Shown: piece by piece, positions 49,936-59,689 of the stretch
Numbering within the stretch: position 1 is the first letter of the stretch
Layout: each line of letters opens with the position of its first letter
Assembly: GCA_946187935.1 (NCBI GenBank)
Contig: CAMHSJ010000008.1
Span: 1-64,000 of the forward strand
Direction: 5' to 3'
Length of the DNA: 64,000 nt
Source: an uncultured Clostridia bacterium
GTDB lineage: Bacteria; Bacillota; Clostridia; Saccharofermentanales; Saccharofermentanaceae
Notes under the pieces: generated by a model
Told to the model about the DNA's origin: nothing
The model's input: only the letters and a program-made list of their open reading frames with translations
The model's database searches: none
Position numbers and translations under genes: made by a program

Positions 49936-51113
49936 TACTTGTTATCCTCCGCTTCTTTCTCTTCTGCTGCATCATCCTGGTCCTTGCCCTTGATGCCGAA
50001 TGAACCGTAGTCAGGCGACATCTCGGACCTTCTCATTATCTGTATATCGTCAGGGTCAACATAAAGACCTACTCTCTGTCCGACCTTAACGGGGTCGACA
50101 TTATGGACCATCCACTCGATGCCGTTGTCAGACTTTACGATGATCTCATAGTGAACGCCCTTAAATACGATGGATTCAACGGTGCCGTTGATCCTGCCCT
50201 CTTCCTCGGAACCGACATAGAAGTCCTCGGGCCTTATTACCATATCGACCTCGTTGTCCTCGCCCTTCTTAAACTCAGGGAAAAGAGGGTCAACGCAGTT
50301 AAACACGATGCCGTCTGAGAACTTGACTTCGAAGTCCTTGTCCATGTATCCGGGAATGATGTTGGACTCACCGATGAAGTCGGCAACATAAGCATTCTTA
50401 GGTTCGTTATAAACATCTATAGGTGTTCCGATCTGCTGGATAATGCCGTCCTTCATGACGATTATCGTATCAGACATCGTGAGCGCTTCTTCCTGGTCAT
50501 GGGTTACGTAGACGAACGTAATGCCGAGCTCTCTTTGCATCTGCTTGAGTTCGATCTGCATCTCCTTGCGCATCTTGAGATCCAGTGCTCCCAAGGGCTC
50601 ATCCAGAAGAAGGATCCTCGGACGGTTTACGATGGCCCTGGCGATCGCAACTCTCTGCATCTGTCCGCCTGAGAGCTGGTCTATGTATCTCTCGCCGTAA
50701 TCAGCAAGGCCCACCGTCGCAAGAGCCTTCTTGACGCGCTGCTCGATCTCCTTCTTGGGGACCTTCTTGATCTTAAGGCCGAACGCAACGTTGTCATAGA
50801 CATCAAGGTGCGGGAACAGCGCGTATTTCTGGAACACGGTGTTGATGTTCCTCTTGTGTGCAGGGACCTTAAGGAGGTCAGCACCTTCAAAGTTGACGAT
50901 GCCTGAATCCGCAGTCTCGAAGCCCGCGATTATCCTTAAGGTCGTGGACTTGCCGCAGCCTGAAGGACCAAGGAGCGTAATGAACTCGTTGTTCCTTATA
51001 TAGAATGTAATGTTCTTTAAGACCTTGGTGCCGTCGAAGCTCTTGCAAAGGTCCTTTATCTCTATTATGTGCTCTCTGCCGGTATCGTCCGGGAGGATCT
51101 GTTCGTATGCCAT
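49935..51113 (-). CDS. potA: Spermidine/putrescine ABC transporter ATP-binding protein PotA
   Basis: A 392-residue ATPase. Walker [12 protein letters not shown] (about 51-61), signature LSGGQMQR, Walker [15 protein letters not shown]-loop YVTHDQEEA, and a C-terminal TOBE domain (about 290-365) that regulates the ATPase. A charged tail (about 370-392, [11 protein letters not shown]) is extra. It starts 29 bp after the regulator gene and is the first transporter gene of the operon. Confidence 0.95.
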   Translation of the reverse strand: MAYEQILPDDTGREHIIEIKDLCKSFDGTKVLKNITFYIRNNEFITLLGPSGCGKSTTLRIIAGFETADSGIVNFEGADLLKVPAHKRNINTVFQKYALFPHLDVYDNVAFGLKIKKVPKKEIEQRVKKALATVGLADYGERYIDQLSGGQMQRVAIARAIVNRPRILLLDEPLGALDLKMRKEMQIELKQMQRELGITFVYVTHDQEEALTMSDTIIVMKDGIIQQIGTPIDVYNEPKNAYVADFIGESNIIPGYMDKDFEVKFSDGIVFNCVDPLFPEFKKGEDNEVDMVIRPEDFYVGSEEEGRINGTVESIVFKGVHYEIIVKSDNGIEWMVHNVDPVKVGQRVGLYVDPDDIQIMRRSEMSPDYGSFGIKGKDQDDAAEEKEAEDNK

Positions 51114-51142
51114 TTATATACCTCGGTAGAATTAGTGATCGT

Positions 51143-51682
51143 TTAAAAACTCGGGGGTGATGAGATCCAGATTATCTTCACGGGTCTTGATCCCCTGTTC
51201 TCTATATGGTGCGGTTTGTTTGCAATAAAGTAGAAGCTCTCACCCTTTTTGGCCGGGTACTCGGCATCACCTATCACCACCGTCGCGGTCCCTTCTGTAA
51301 CATAGCCGAACTCCTCGCCTTCATGCGGGTTGTCAGGGTATGTGGAGCCGCCCGCTTCGATCGTCACCAGGATCGGTTCCATCTCGTTCTTCTGGGCATT
51401 GGGTATGAGCCAGCAGATGTCATTCTTAAGGTCGGGATCGTGCTTTACGGAATAATCATTCTTCCCGAAAACGATCCTGCCCGGGGCATCCTCTCTGAAG
51501 AAGTTCTCGAAGTCGGTCCCGAGGGCATCCAAGATATCCTTCAGGGTCGCTATGGAAGGTGATGTCATGTCACGTTCCAGAAGCGATATGAACGCCTTGG
51601 AAAGCTCACATCTGTCAGCTAATTCCTCCTGCGTCAGACCGTTCTTCAATCTCAGATTCTTGATCTTTACACCGATGTCCAT
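51143..51682 (-). CDS. XRE-cupin transcriptional regulator of polyamine genes (PuuR-like)
   Basis: A 179-residue regulator (ATG 51682, CAGGAG 7 bases upstream). Residues 4-60 are an XRE HTH (GLTQEELADRCELSKAFISL), and residues about 105-175 a cupin_2 domain with EGEEFGYVTEGTATVVIGDA and HHIENRG. HTH-cupin proteins such as PuuR sense polyamines. Its position as first gene of a potABCD operon strongly implies that it regulates it. A 15-bp palindrome (51697-51711) between promoter and start is the likely operator. Confidence 0.92.
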   Translation of the reverse strand: MDIGVKIKNLRLKNGLTQEELADRCELSKAFISLLERDMTSPSIATLKDILDALGTDFENFFREDAPGRIVFGKNDYSVKHDPDLKNDICWLIPNAQKNEMEPILVTIEAGGSTYPDNPHEGEEFGYVTEGTATVVIGDAEYPAKKGESFYFIANKPHHIENRGSRPVKIIWISSPPSF

Positions 51683-51696
51683 GGACAAACTCCTGT

Positions 51697-51766
51697 TTAA
51701 CTATCAGTTAAGTATTGCTTTACATCATAGAACACGGATTATACTACGCACTAAACCTCTTGTAAA
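51697..51766 (-). promoter_or_regulatory. pot operon promoter and palindromic operator
   Basis: Minus strand -35 TTTACA (51761-51766), 17-bp spacer, -10 TATAAT (51738-51743), start near 51731. Downstream, TTAACT-ATC-AGTTAA (51697-51711) is a perfect palindrome in the untranslated leader, well placed for repression by the XRE-cupin protein. Confidence 0.7.
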
Positions 51767-51790
51767 GTATTTCTAAACAACATTACGCAC

Positions 51791-51818
51791 TTGAAAATTT
51801 TTTGTTGCTAAGTATAAT
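51791..51818 (+). promoter_or_regulatory. Promoter of the coiled-coil protein gene
   Basis: -35 TTGAAA (51791-51796), 16-bp spacer, -10 TATAAT (51813-51818). TACGCACT occurs twice in the divergent region (51745-51752 and 51784-51791), once beside each promoter. Confidence 0.65.
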
Positions 51819-51876
51819 GTCTTTATAAATTATATTTAACAAAAATCACAGCAATCTGGTATCTGGGGGAAATGAC

Positions 51877-53214
51877 ATGACTGGTATTTTCGGCTATGTT
51901 TTCAAAGGCAATGAGGATGACAAGGATAAGGAGAAGGATGGCGTAAAGAAGGACGAATCCTCCGCTTCCGGAAGACCCGGAAATCAGCCTGAACCTTCGG
52001 GCAGACCCGGCTCATCAACGCCTCCCAAGGGTTCTAATTCCAACTCCTCTGCCGCTCAGCTGCGCCGTGAGCAGGCTGAAGCTGCGAGAGCTCAGCAGGA
52101 AGCAAGAAGGCTCGCTGAGGAAAGACGCAACATGGAGAAGCAGAAGTCCTCTTCTCCCGACAAGGACACGGAGAGCGAGCAGCCTAAGCCGTCCGCACCT
52201 CCCGCACTCAAGCCTCCGATAAAGAGACCTCCGTCAGCTTCCGTCAACCATGCCGCACTTGTAGCAAAGCAGAGGGAAGCAGAACTCGAGGCATCCAAGG
52301 ATCCCAAGACAGCAGTACAGCTTGCACAGGATAAGGCAAAGGCCCTTCAGGGTAAGGCTGAGCGTGCAGAATCAAGAGCTCAGGATGCCAGAAACCAGGT
52401 AACCAAGACTGAAGAAGCACATGCTGCTGCCATCAAGACCGTAGAAGAGCTTAAGGTTCAGGTCGAGGCTGCAGGCGAAGAGACAAAGACATCAGCCAAG
52501 GCTGCCCAGGATGCAAGACAGGCTGCCAACGAGGCTGAAGCCGCTGCCAAGGCTGCAGTAGCGAAGGCTGAAGAAGAAGAGAAGATCGCAGCTGAGAAGA
52601 AGAAGGCAGAGGAAACACTCCTCGGCAAGCTCGGTTCAGCTGAGAAGTCTCTTGAAGCTGCCGAGAAGGCAGAAGAGAGAGCTAAGATCTCCGTAGTCAA
52701 GGCTGAGGAAGAAGCTGCAAGTGCAGCTGCTGAAGCAGAGGCAGGCGAACTTGCACTGCAGCAGGCCATCAAGGACGCTGAAGAAGCTGAGATCAGAAAG
52801 GCTGAAGAAGAAAGACGCAAGGCTGCCATCAAGGCCGAGGAAGAAGCAAGGCTCGCTGCCAAGAAGGCAGAAGAGAGAGCTCTTGCAGCCAAGAAGAAGG
52901 CTGAAGAAGCTCTTGCAGCTCTCAAGAAGGCAGAAGAAGAAGCTGAACTTGCTGCCAAGCAGGCTGAGGAAGAGGCCCGCATCGCTGAAGAGAAGTCCAA
53001 GGCTATCCAGGAACTGAATGAGGAAGCTGCCGCAAAGGCAGAAGCTGCTGCCGAAGCAAAGGCAAAGGAAGAAGAGACCAAGGCAGAGCCTGAAGTTAAG
53101 CAGGCTGAAGCAAAAACTGAGACTCCCGCTCCCGAGACAAAGGAAGAGCCTAAGGCTCCGGAAACTTCATCAAGCTCATCAGACGATGACATGATGGTCC
53201 CTCCCGTAGACTGA
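51877..53214 (+). CDS. Ala/Glu/Lys-rich coiled-coil protein of unknown function
   Basis: A 445-residue protein without signal peptide or TM segment. Residues about 10-135 are disordered and rich in Ser, Pro, Gly and charged residues (with PPALKPPIKRPPSASV). Residues about 135-400 are almost continuous helix with repeated A-E-A/K-K-A-E-E-E motifs, a long single or coiled-coil rod reminiscent of TolA domain II. The tail is acidic and Ser/Pro-rich, ending DDDMMVPPVD. The N-terminal MTGIFGYVFKGNEDD is the only possible folded piece. GGGGGAAATGACATG supports the start. It sits 7 bp before a GT-C glycosyltransferase gene. A structural or scaffolding role is likely; no enzyme motif. Confidence 0.75.
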   Translation: MTGIFGYVFKGNEDDKDKEKDGVKKDESSASGRPGNQPEPSGRPGSSTPPKGSNSNSSAAQLRREQAEAARAQQEARRLAEERRNMEKQKSSSPDKDTESEQPKPSAPPALKPPIKRPPSASVNHAALVAKQREAELEASKDPKTAVQLAQDKAKALQGKAERAESRAQDARNQVTKTEEAHAAAIKTVEELKVQVEAAGEETKTSAKAAQDARQAANEAEAAAKAAVAKAEEEEKIAAEKKKAEETLLGKLGSAEKSLEAAEKAEERAKISVVKAEEEAASAAAEAEAGELALQQAIKDAEEAEIRKAEEERRKAAIKAEEEARLAAKKAEERALAAKKKAEEALAALKKAEEEAELAAKQAEEEARIAEEKSKAIQELNEEAAAKAEAAAEAKAKEEETKAEPEVKQAEAKTETPAPETKEEPKAPETSSSSSDDDMMVPPVD

Positions 53215-53221
53215 TATCTAG

Positions 53222-54469
53222 ATGAGACAAGAAAAAGAACTCAAAAACAAGGCAGATACCACAAGGCTGATACCTTTGGTCATCTGCCTTATTGTTTCAG
53301 CGATAGGAATAGCCGTAAGGCTCCCTTTCTTTGACTTCATATCAGACGACGGATACGACTACGTTATCCCCTGGTACGAGGAGATAGTGGCAAACGGGGG
53401 CCTCAGCGGTCTGGGCACCACGGTAGGCAACTACAATCTTGCCTATCAGTTCCTGATCGCGCTCACTTGTGGTCTGCCCATAGCTCCTATCCATGCATGC
53501 AAGCTGATATCAGTGTTCTTCGACTATACTCTCGCCATGTCGGTTGCTTTCCTTGTGTTCACCATAGCAAGTGACAAAAAGGAACTGAAGGCAGCCATAG
53601 CTTATTCTGCAATAATGCTCTCACCTGTCGTGATAATGGACTCTTCTGTGTGGGCGCAGTGTGATTCCATCTACATTACCTTCGCGGTCTTATCGCTCGC
53701 CTTTGCGCTTAAAGAGAAATACCCTGCCATGTGCATTTGCCTCGGCTTTGCATTGGCATTCAAACTTCAGATAGTCTTCCTTTTTCCTTTTATCGGGTTC
53801 CTGTACATGTTTAAGTTCAAGGAAAAGAAGAACAAGTTCCGCCTGTACTATCTTCTCCTTATTTTCCTTATGCTGTTTGTCTCGGCCATCCCGCATGTGA
53901 TAGCCGGAGGCAGTTTCATGAGCGCCATCACCTTTTACACCAGGCAGACAGATGAATCCTATCTTCTCTACGAGAACTATCCCGGCTTCTGGGCCATATT
54001 CCTTAACGGATACATCTTCTCATTAGGAGACATAGCAGGCTTTTACAAGATACAGATCACGCTCTTCACCTTTTCGGTCTTAGGCATAAGCGGCGTATAT
54101 CTCTGCCGCAAAAAAGACCTCAGATCCAAAGAAGACCTCATGAGCCTCGCGTTTATCCTGTCCTTCATCACGGTCTTCTTCCTGCCCTGCATGCACGACC
54201 GCTATGCATACTTCTACGAGACATTGGCACTGGTATATTGCTTTATAAACAAGAAGACTGTGCCCCTCTATCTCCTCTTGAGGTCAGTATCCGTCGTGAC
54301 CTACCTGTACTACCTCATAGGCTTAGACTTTATACCCCTGAGCATATCTGGCATCGTCACCTTCATCCTGCTCATCGGCTACTTCCTGATCATCAACTTC
54401 CAGATCAACGGCGAAAAGCCTTACATCATCTCAGTCCTTACAAGGTACTTCGCGGGAGATAAGAAGTGA
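53222..54469 (+). CDS. GT-C type membrane glycosyltransferase (DUF2029/ALG6-8-like)
   Basis: A 415-residue integral membrane protein with about 10-11 TM helices. The first extracytoplasmic loop carries SDDGYDYVIPWYEE, a GT-C-type acidic motif (Asp/Asp-Gly) used by lipid-phosphate-sugar-dependent transferases; MDSSVWAQCDSIYITF and PCMHDRYAYFYE are family hallmarks of the DUF2029/ALG6-ALG8-like group (GQxD and HxRY motifs). It probably transfers a sugar from a polyprenyl-phosphate carrier to an external glycan or lipid. It is co-transcribed with the coiled-coil gene and closed by a strong terminator. Confidence 0.78.
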   Translation: MRQEKELKNKADTTRLIPLVICLIVSAIGIAVRLPFFDFISDDGYDYVIPWYEEIVANGGLSGLGTTVGNYNLAYQFLIALTCGLPIAPIHACKLISVFFDYTLAMSVAFLVFTIASDKKELKAAIAYSAIMLSPVVIMDSSVWAQCDSIYITFAVLSLAFALKEKYPAMCICLGFALAFKLQIVFLFPFIGFLYMFKFKEKKNKFRLYYLLLIFLMLFVSAIPHVIAGGSFMSAITFYTRQTDESYLLYENYPGFWAIFLNGYIFSLGDIAGFYKIQITLFTFSVLGISGVYLCRKKDLRSKEDLMSLAFILSFITVFFLPCMHDRYAYFYETLALVYCFINKKTVPLYLLLRSVSVVTYLYYLIGLDFIPLSISGIVTFILLIGYFLIINFQINGEKPYIISVLTRYFAGDKK

Positions 54470-54470
54470 C

Positions 54471-54541
54471 GTGACAAAGGGCCTGTCCCCTTGTCACATG
54501 ACAGAGACCGGCTCATCTGAGCCGGTCTCCGTTGTTTGTTT
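54471..54541 (+). terminator. Tandem hairpins ending the glycosyltransferase operon
   Basis: First hairpin GTGACAA (54471-54477) / TTGTCAC (54491-54497) with GGG/CCC extension. Second, a perfect 12-bp stem GAGACCGGCTCA (54504-54515) / TGAGCCGGTCTC (54518-54529), followed by CGTTGTTTGTTT. Confidence 0.85.
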
Positions 54542-54562
54542 AGTTGTCAGGACTTTAGATTA

Positions 54563-56686
54563 TTATCCCTGTACAAATGCTCTTGTATCATCAGATGTAA
54601 CACCCTTGTAGTTGTCGGCGGGTGCTCCTGCTCCCTTAGGTACGAGCACGATCTGGATAGCTTCGAGTCTTGCAGATCTTCCTGCTGTTCCGGAAGATTC
54701 TCCGTTGCATGCCCATGACATCCAACCGATATCCTGTACGTGTGTTCTGTAATATACATCGTAGTGTTCAGCCATCTCGCCTGTGAGCTCGATCTGGATA
54801 GCTTCAAGTCTCTTAGACTTACCCTGGGTTCCGCTAAGCTCGCCGTTGGTTGTCCAGCCGGACTCCCAACCAATATCCTGGATGTGTGTCCTATACCTGA
54901 TACCGCCTGCGTACTGTGTTCCGCCAATATAGATCTCTATGCCTTCAAGTCTCTTGCTCTGACCTGTTGTGCCTGACATAGCGCCGCCGGAAGACCATTC
55001 AGATTCCCAGCCTATATCCTGAGAGTGAACTCTGTAGTTAACAGTAGATGTAGTGCTTGCATCGCGGGGAACGAGCCTTACCCGGAGCTGTTCGAGTCTT
55101 CTGGATTCACCTGTAGTACCTGCCATAGCGCCGTCTCTTACCCAGCCCTGTGCATCGCCGTAATCCTGAACGTGAGCTGCATACTCAACGGAATAGTGCT
55201 CTGCGAGTTCGCCTGTAAGACGGATCTCAACTGCTTCGATACGTCTTGACTGTCCTGTTGAGCCTGCAGGATTACCAGCCTCTGTCCAATCCAGCCAGCC
55301 CTTATCCTGAACATGTACTCTGTACTCGAGACTGCCGGCATAAGGAGAATCATTTGTGATGTCGAGCACGATCTGCTCGAGTCTCTTGCTCTGACCTGTT
55401 GTACCTAATGTAATAGTGCCGGTCGTCTGATCGATCTTCACAGGTGTATCGCCATCATCCTGAAGGTGTGAATCGCCGGCGCTGATAACAGGTGCTTCCG
55501 GTGCCTTGACCTCAGCCCATACTGCATACAGCGTTGTATCAGCTGTAATTGTTATTGATGCTTTATCTGCATAAGCAACAGTTGTTGATCCGGAACTGGT
55601 TGCCCAGCCCTTGAACTCATAACCGTCTCTTGTGAATGTGTTTGCAGGGATCGGTGTTGCCGTGCCGGATGTAATATCGACAGCTGCCATTGTGCCCGAA
55701 CCGCCATTGGCATCAAATGACAGTTTACAGGTCGCTTTAGCCCATACAGCATATAATGTCGTATCAGCTGTGAGTGTTATCTGACCGTCAGGTTGATAAT
55801 CTGCTGTCGTTGAATCTGCACTGGTTGCCCAGCCCTTGAACTCATAACCGTCTCTTGTGAACTCATTATCCGGAAGATCGATGCTGACACCTGAAATATA
55901 ATCACAAGGATCCATGGTACCGGTTCCGCCATTACCGTCAAATGCAAGCGTATATGTTGACAGTTCTTCGCCTGCTGCAAGATAAGCTGTTCTTGTTACG
56001 GTTCCACCTGCCGGAACATTCAAAGTCCATGACCATGCAAAACCGCTGTCACCTGTAAAATCCTCATTTATTCCATTAGCAAATTCGGAAAGTCCTCCAA
56101 GACGACCCGCATATCTGGTAGTAAAATTGCCACCGCCTGGAATGAGGTAAAACTTATTAGCGCCGGAAATCATTGACAATCCATTACCTGTAGATCTTAC
56201 AGGAGCAGAATCATTGTTGCCAATCTGGCAGTCTGCCATCGTTCCGATCTGAACAGTTTGATCGCTGGTACCGTTATTGGTTACAGAATATGTGACGATT
56301 ACGGCTTTTCCGGAAGAATCGATGCCTGCAGTGATCGTGGCACTGACATCTCCTACGCTGAATGGGGTGCCGAATGCGAAACCATTTGTGGTATCATTCT
56401 GCGATCCACCGACCTTAAGAGCGGTTCTATATCCGGATCCTACATAACCGCTGACTTCAGGGTCAGTACTTTGGGAACCACCAAATGTTGTTCGGATCGC
56501 CGTTCCATTGTTTAAGCCGTAAATGTTAAACCCATTATACGAAACACAATAACCGACATAATCGCTCTTATCATACTGCTTGACTTCGCCATCTGCGAAA
56601 ACGCCAAAAGACATTGCTCCTGCGATCATCGCTGCCGTTGTACCGACAGCAAGAAGCCGTTTTAAAACATTCTTTTTCTGTTTCAT
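54563..56686 (-). CDS. Secreted protein with InlB B-repeats and ChW repeats
   Basis: A 707-residue exported protein: signal peptide 1-32 (cleavage after VFADG region), an unknown beta-rich domain (about 35-240), two InlB B-repeats/Flg_new domains (about 245-317 and 319-392; both contain RDGYEFKGWATS and end LYAVWA), one degenerate and five good clostridial hydrophobic-with-conserved-W (ChW) repeats (about 405-690; Y-R-T-H-I-Q-D-I-G-W...GTxGxSxRLEAIxI). ChW domains bind cell-surface polysaccharide or proteins. There is no sortase motif, so surface retention would be through the repeats. It is divergent from another ChW protein at 56886. Confidence 0.88.
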   Translation of the reverse strand: MKQKKNVLKRLLAVGTTAAMIAGAMSFGVFADGEVKQYDKSDYVGYCVSYNGFNIYGLNNGTAIRTTFGGSQSTDPEVSGYVGSGYRTALKVGGSQNDTTNGFAFGTPFSVGDVSATITAGIDSSGKAVIVTYSVTNNGTSDQTVQIGTMADCQIGNNDSAPVRSTGNGLSMISGANKFYLIPGGGNFTTRYAGRLGGLSEFANGINEDFTGDSGFAWSWTLNVPAGGTVTRTAYLAAGEELSTYTLAFDGNGGTGTMDPCDYISGVSIDLPDNEFTRDGYEFKGWATSADSTTADYQPDGQITLTADTTLYAVWAKATCKLSFDANGGSGTMAAVDITSGTATPIPANTFTRDGYEFKGWATSSGSTTVAYADKASITITADTTLYAVWAEVKAPEAPVISAGDSHLQDDGDTPVKIDQTTGTITLGTTGQSKRLEQIVLDITNDSPYAGSLEYRVHVQDKGWLDWTEAGNPAGSTGQSRRIEAVEIRLTGELAEHYSVEYAAHVQDYGDAQGWVRDGAMAGTTGESRRLEQLRVRLVPRDASTTSTVNYRVHSQDIGWESEWSSGGAMSGTTGQSKRLEGIEIYIGGTQYAGGIRYRTHIQDIGWESGWTTNGELSGTQGKSKRLEAIQIELTGEMAEHYDVYYRTHVQDIGWMSWACNGESSGTAGRSARLEAIQIVLVPKGAGAPADNYKGVTSDDTRAFVQG

Positions 56687-56746
56687 GACAAATACCTCCC
56701 TTGAGTTTTTGGATATGTTTAGACTAACTGACTGGTATTACAATAG

Positions 56747-56865
56747 TGTGAATCGATGACACATAATGTGAATAAATCAAAAAAATTGAATTAACCATGT
56801 GTAACAGTTGATCTTTAATTTGCGTTTGTTTGTGCTGTATCCAAGAGTTAGAATATCCTTATAAT
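56747..56865. promoter_or_regulatory. Divergent promoter region between two ChW-repeat genes
   Basis: TGTGAAT occurs at 56747-56753 and 56767-56773, 20 bp apart (two helical turns), near the start of the minus-strand gene. For the plus-strand gene a -10 TATAAT lies at 56860-56865 without a clear -35. A shared activator is possible. Confidence 0.4.
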
Positions 56866-56885
56866 TCTGCTCAGGGGTGAGATCT

Positions 56886-59585
56886 ATGAAGAAACTTGCA
56901 AGGTTTTTGGCATCTGTTATCTTTTGTGTTGTAGTGCTGCCTTTTCTGCACGGCATTCCCGTATATGCCGCCGGAAATGTCTCCATAAATGCAGCGAATT
57001 TCCCGGATGCTGCTTTTCGGGAAGTTGTCAGGACATACGACACCAATGGTGACGGTGTTCTGTCAAAGGCAGAGAGGGAGATAGTCCGCAACATACACTG
57101 TGAGAACAGGGGTATTTATTCCATCAAGGGCATAGAGTTTTTCCCTAAGATCATCGGACTCTGGTGCCTCAATAACCATATCTCGAGCTGGGATCTGTCG
57201 GGCAATCCGGACCTAACGGGCATATGGTGTTCGCATAACGATTTCACGAGCCTGGATTTTACCGGGCTTACCAAACTTGAATGGGTCTACTGCTTTAACT
57301 GCAAGCTGACTTCCATAAACTTCAGGAACAACCCCAAACTTGCATACGTCGAGTGCAATGCCAACCCCAACCTGAAGAGCCTTGATCTGAGCCGCAATCC
57401 AAGACTTGAAAACCTTTTCTGCAGTGAATGCGGTCTTACGTCTCTCGACGTGTCTCATAACCCGCTGCTCTGCGAGCTCAATGCGCAGAAGAATGCCCTG
57501 ACTTCTCTTAATGTATCCAATAACCCCTGCCTCAAGAGGCTCGACATCTGGGGCAACGAGCATCTCGGCAATGTCGATATAAGCAAACTTAAAGGCCTTG
57601 AATACTATAACTGCGCGCAAAACGGCGTTACCCGCCTTGACATGAGCGGCAATCCCCAGCTTCAGCTTCTTATCTGCGGATATAACGATAACCTTACCTA
57701 TCTTAATGTTAAGAATAATCCGCGTCTTGCCGACCTCAGGCTCGAGTGTGACTACCGCCTGACTTCGCTGGATCTGTCAGGCAACCCTCAGCTCTATAAT
57801 CTGTATGCGTTCGGACTCGGAGCTCTTCCTGCGGTCAACATCAGCAACAACCCGTATCTGATAAAGGCGTATACCGAGGGACGGATCAAAGCTGAGCCCC
57901 AGCTCGGATATGTTACATCCTATACGATCGAATACGGCGGAAGCGAAGAATACTTCGAAGACCTGACTCACTGCGTTGTCGTCGATGACAACAAGACCGT
58001 CAAGACCACGGGCGGAGATCCTAAGGTCGTCTCCGTATGCTACATCAATACCAACGACGGTTATACAGGCTCAGAGCAGTTCGCCACAAGAGGACAGGCA
58101 GTTAAGCTCCTCTGGGAGCTCGCAGGAAGTCCCGTGGTAAGCGGTTCATCCAGATTCATTGATGTTAACGGAACAGAGTATGAGGCTGCTGTCAAATGGG
58201 CAGAAACATATAATATCTGCTTCGGTTACCCGAGCATCTGTTCCGACTCTTTTTGCCCCGATGAGCTTATCAACAGGGAAGACTTCGCGCTCATGGCTCA
58301 CAGACTTGCTCTGGTCCTGGGTCTCGGAACGGCTTTCGACTACGGCAGGACTGACTGGTTCTCTGATTTCTATTCCATTGACTACTATGCCTGGGGTGCT
58401 TTTACCTGGGCAGTTCAGTTCGAAGTCCTTAAGACAGATTCTTCTGCGAATAAGTGTTACCCTCACGGAAGGATGACGGTCTCTGATCTTCAGTATGGTG
58501 CAAACAAGATATTTAATCTTGACGAAGCTGCCTCATATTCAGCAAGAGTAAACGGCAACGGTACTTCAGCTCCTGCAGCTGAAGTTAAGCTCTATTACTC
58601 GGGCAACAGAGGGGGCAGTTACTCAGTCCCTTCTCCTTCTGACAGTTCAGTTTCGATATCTTCAGCTAATAACGAGCCCCCTGTCCTTCCGTCGATCAAC
58701 ACATCTGCAGCTGTATCAGTCTGCTACTGCACTCATGTTCAGAACGTAGGCTGGCAGGATTGGGTGTTTGATGGCGAGATGGCAGGAACCGAAGGTCAGT
58801 CACTTAGGCTCGAAGGCATGAAGATCTGCCTCCTGACAGATCTTGAACTCGGTATAAGATACAAGACTCATGTTCAGAATGTCGGATGGCAGGACTGGGT
58901 CAGCGATGGCCAGATGGCAGGCACTTCAGGTCAGTCTCTGCGCCTTGAGGGAATGAGGATCGAACTGACAGGAGCAGATGCTTCCGGCTACGATATCTAT
59001 TACAGAGTCCATGTTCAGGACATCGGATGGATGCCTTGGGTGAAGAACGGAGAGATGGCAGGCACTGAAGGTCAGTCCAAGAGACTCGAGGGCATGCAGA
59101 TCAAGATCGTTGCTAAGGGACAGAGTCCTGACTCTGTTAAATACGATGTCCATGTCCAGAACATAGGATGGCAGACTTCAGTTGCTGACGGCCTGACTGC
59201 CGGAACTACCGGTCAGTCTTTAAGACTTGAAGGCATCCATATAAGTGTTTCCGGATTGTCCGGTGTCGGCATTGAGTACAAGACTCATATCCAGGACTAC
59301 GGATGGGAATCAGGCTGGACCGCTAACGGAGGCTTCTCCGGAACTGAGGGTCAGTCCAAGAGACTCGAAGCGATACAGATCCGCCTTACCGGAGCAAATG
59401 CTGCTCAGTATGACGTCTATTACAGAGTTCACGTACAGAACTTCGGATGGACCGGATGGGCCAGTAACGGCGCGTCTTGCGGCAGCGCCGGTTATGCCTA
59501 CAGGCTTGAAGGAATCAACATCATAATAGTCCCTGCCGGCACTCCTGCCCCGGGACCAACATCTAACTGCTTCTATCAGGCTTAA
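56886..59585 (+). CDS. Secreted protein with leucine-rich repeats, SLH-like region and ChW repeats
   Basis: An 899-residue exported protein (ATG 56886 after AGGGGTGAG). Signal peptide about 1-28. Residues about 30-65 include an EF-hand-like Ca-binding loop DTNGDGVLSKAE. Bacterial leucine-rich repeats of the InlJ type follow (about 85-330; L-T-S-L-D-x-S-x-N-P-x-L). An SLH-like region (about 395-550, with FATRGQAVKLLWELAG, SRFIDVNGTEYEAAVKWAE and INREDFALMAHR) may bind secondary wall polymer. A short Ser/Pro linker leads to six ChW repeats (about 611-895). LRR and ChW parts are protein- or glycan-binding; no catalytic domain is seen. A surface adhesin-like or scaffold role is likely. Confidence 0.87.
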   Translation: MKKLARFLASVIFCVVVLPFLHGIPVYAAGNVSINAANFPDAAFREVVRTYDTNGDGVLSKAEREIVRNIHCENRGIYSIKGIEFFPKIIGLWCLNNHISSWDLSGNPDLTGIWCSHNDFTSLDFTGLTKLEWVYCFNCKLTSINFRNNPKLAYVECNANPNLKSLDLSRNPRLENLFCSECGLTSLDVSHNPLLCELNAQKNALTSLNVSNNPCLKRLDIWGNEHLGNVDISKLKGLEYYNCAQNGVTRLDMSGNPQLQLLICGYNDNLTYLNVKNNPRLADLRLECDYRLTSLDLSGNPQLYNLYAFGLGALPAVNISNNPYLIKAYTEGRIKAEPQLGYVTSYTIEYGGSEEYFEDLTHCVVVDDNKTVKTTGGDPKVVSVCYINTNDGYTGSEQFATRGQAVKLLWELAGSPVVSGSSRFIDVNGTEYEAAVKWAETYNICFGYPSICSDSFCPDELINREDFALMAHRLALVLGLGTAFDYGRTDWFSDFYSIDYYAWGAFTWAVQFEVLKTDSSANKCYPHGRMTVSDLQYGANKIFNLDEAASYSARVNGNGTSAPAAEVKLYYSGNRGGSYSVPSPSDSSVSISSANNEPPVLPSINTSAAVSVCYCTHVQNVGWQDWVFDGEMAGTEGQSLRLEGMKICLLTDLELGIRYKTHVQNVGWQDWVSDGQMAGTSGQSLRLEGMRIELTGADASGYDIYYRVHVQDIGWMPWVKNGEMAGTEGQSKRLEGMQIKIVAKGQSPDSVKYDVHVQNIGWQTSVADGLTAGTTGQSLRLEGIHISVSGLSGVGIEYKTHIQDYGWESGWTANGGFSGTEGQSKRLEAIQIRLTGANAAQYDVYYRVHVQNFGWTGWASNGASCGSAGYAYRLEGINIIIVPAGTPAPGPTSNCFYQA

Positions 59586-59607
59586 ACAGCGCTATAGCTT
59601 TAATCTT

Positions 59608-59635
59608 AAGAACTGTCTGTTACAGGGCAGTTCTT
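59608..59635 (+). terminator. Terminator of the LRR-SLH-ChW gene
   Basis: Stem AAGAACTG (59608-59615) / CAGTTCTT (59628-59635), followed by TTGAT, 22 bp after the stop. Confidence 0.6.
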
Positions 59636-59689
59636 TTGATCTGTGGCTTATTTCGGACTCGCTGCAAAGATCAGCATCCACTGTCGTTA

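Noticed and set aside
52458..53192. A 244-codon Ala/Ser-rich open frame on the minus strand
   Set aside because: It is the exact complement of the Ala/Glu/Lys repeats of the coiled-coil gene; biased codons remove stops, and there is no ribosome site.
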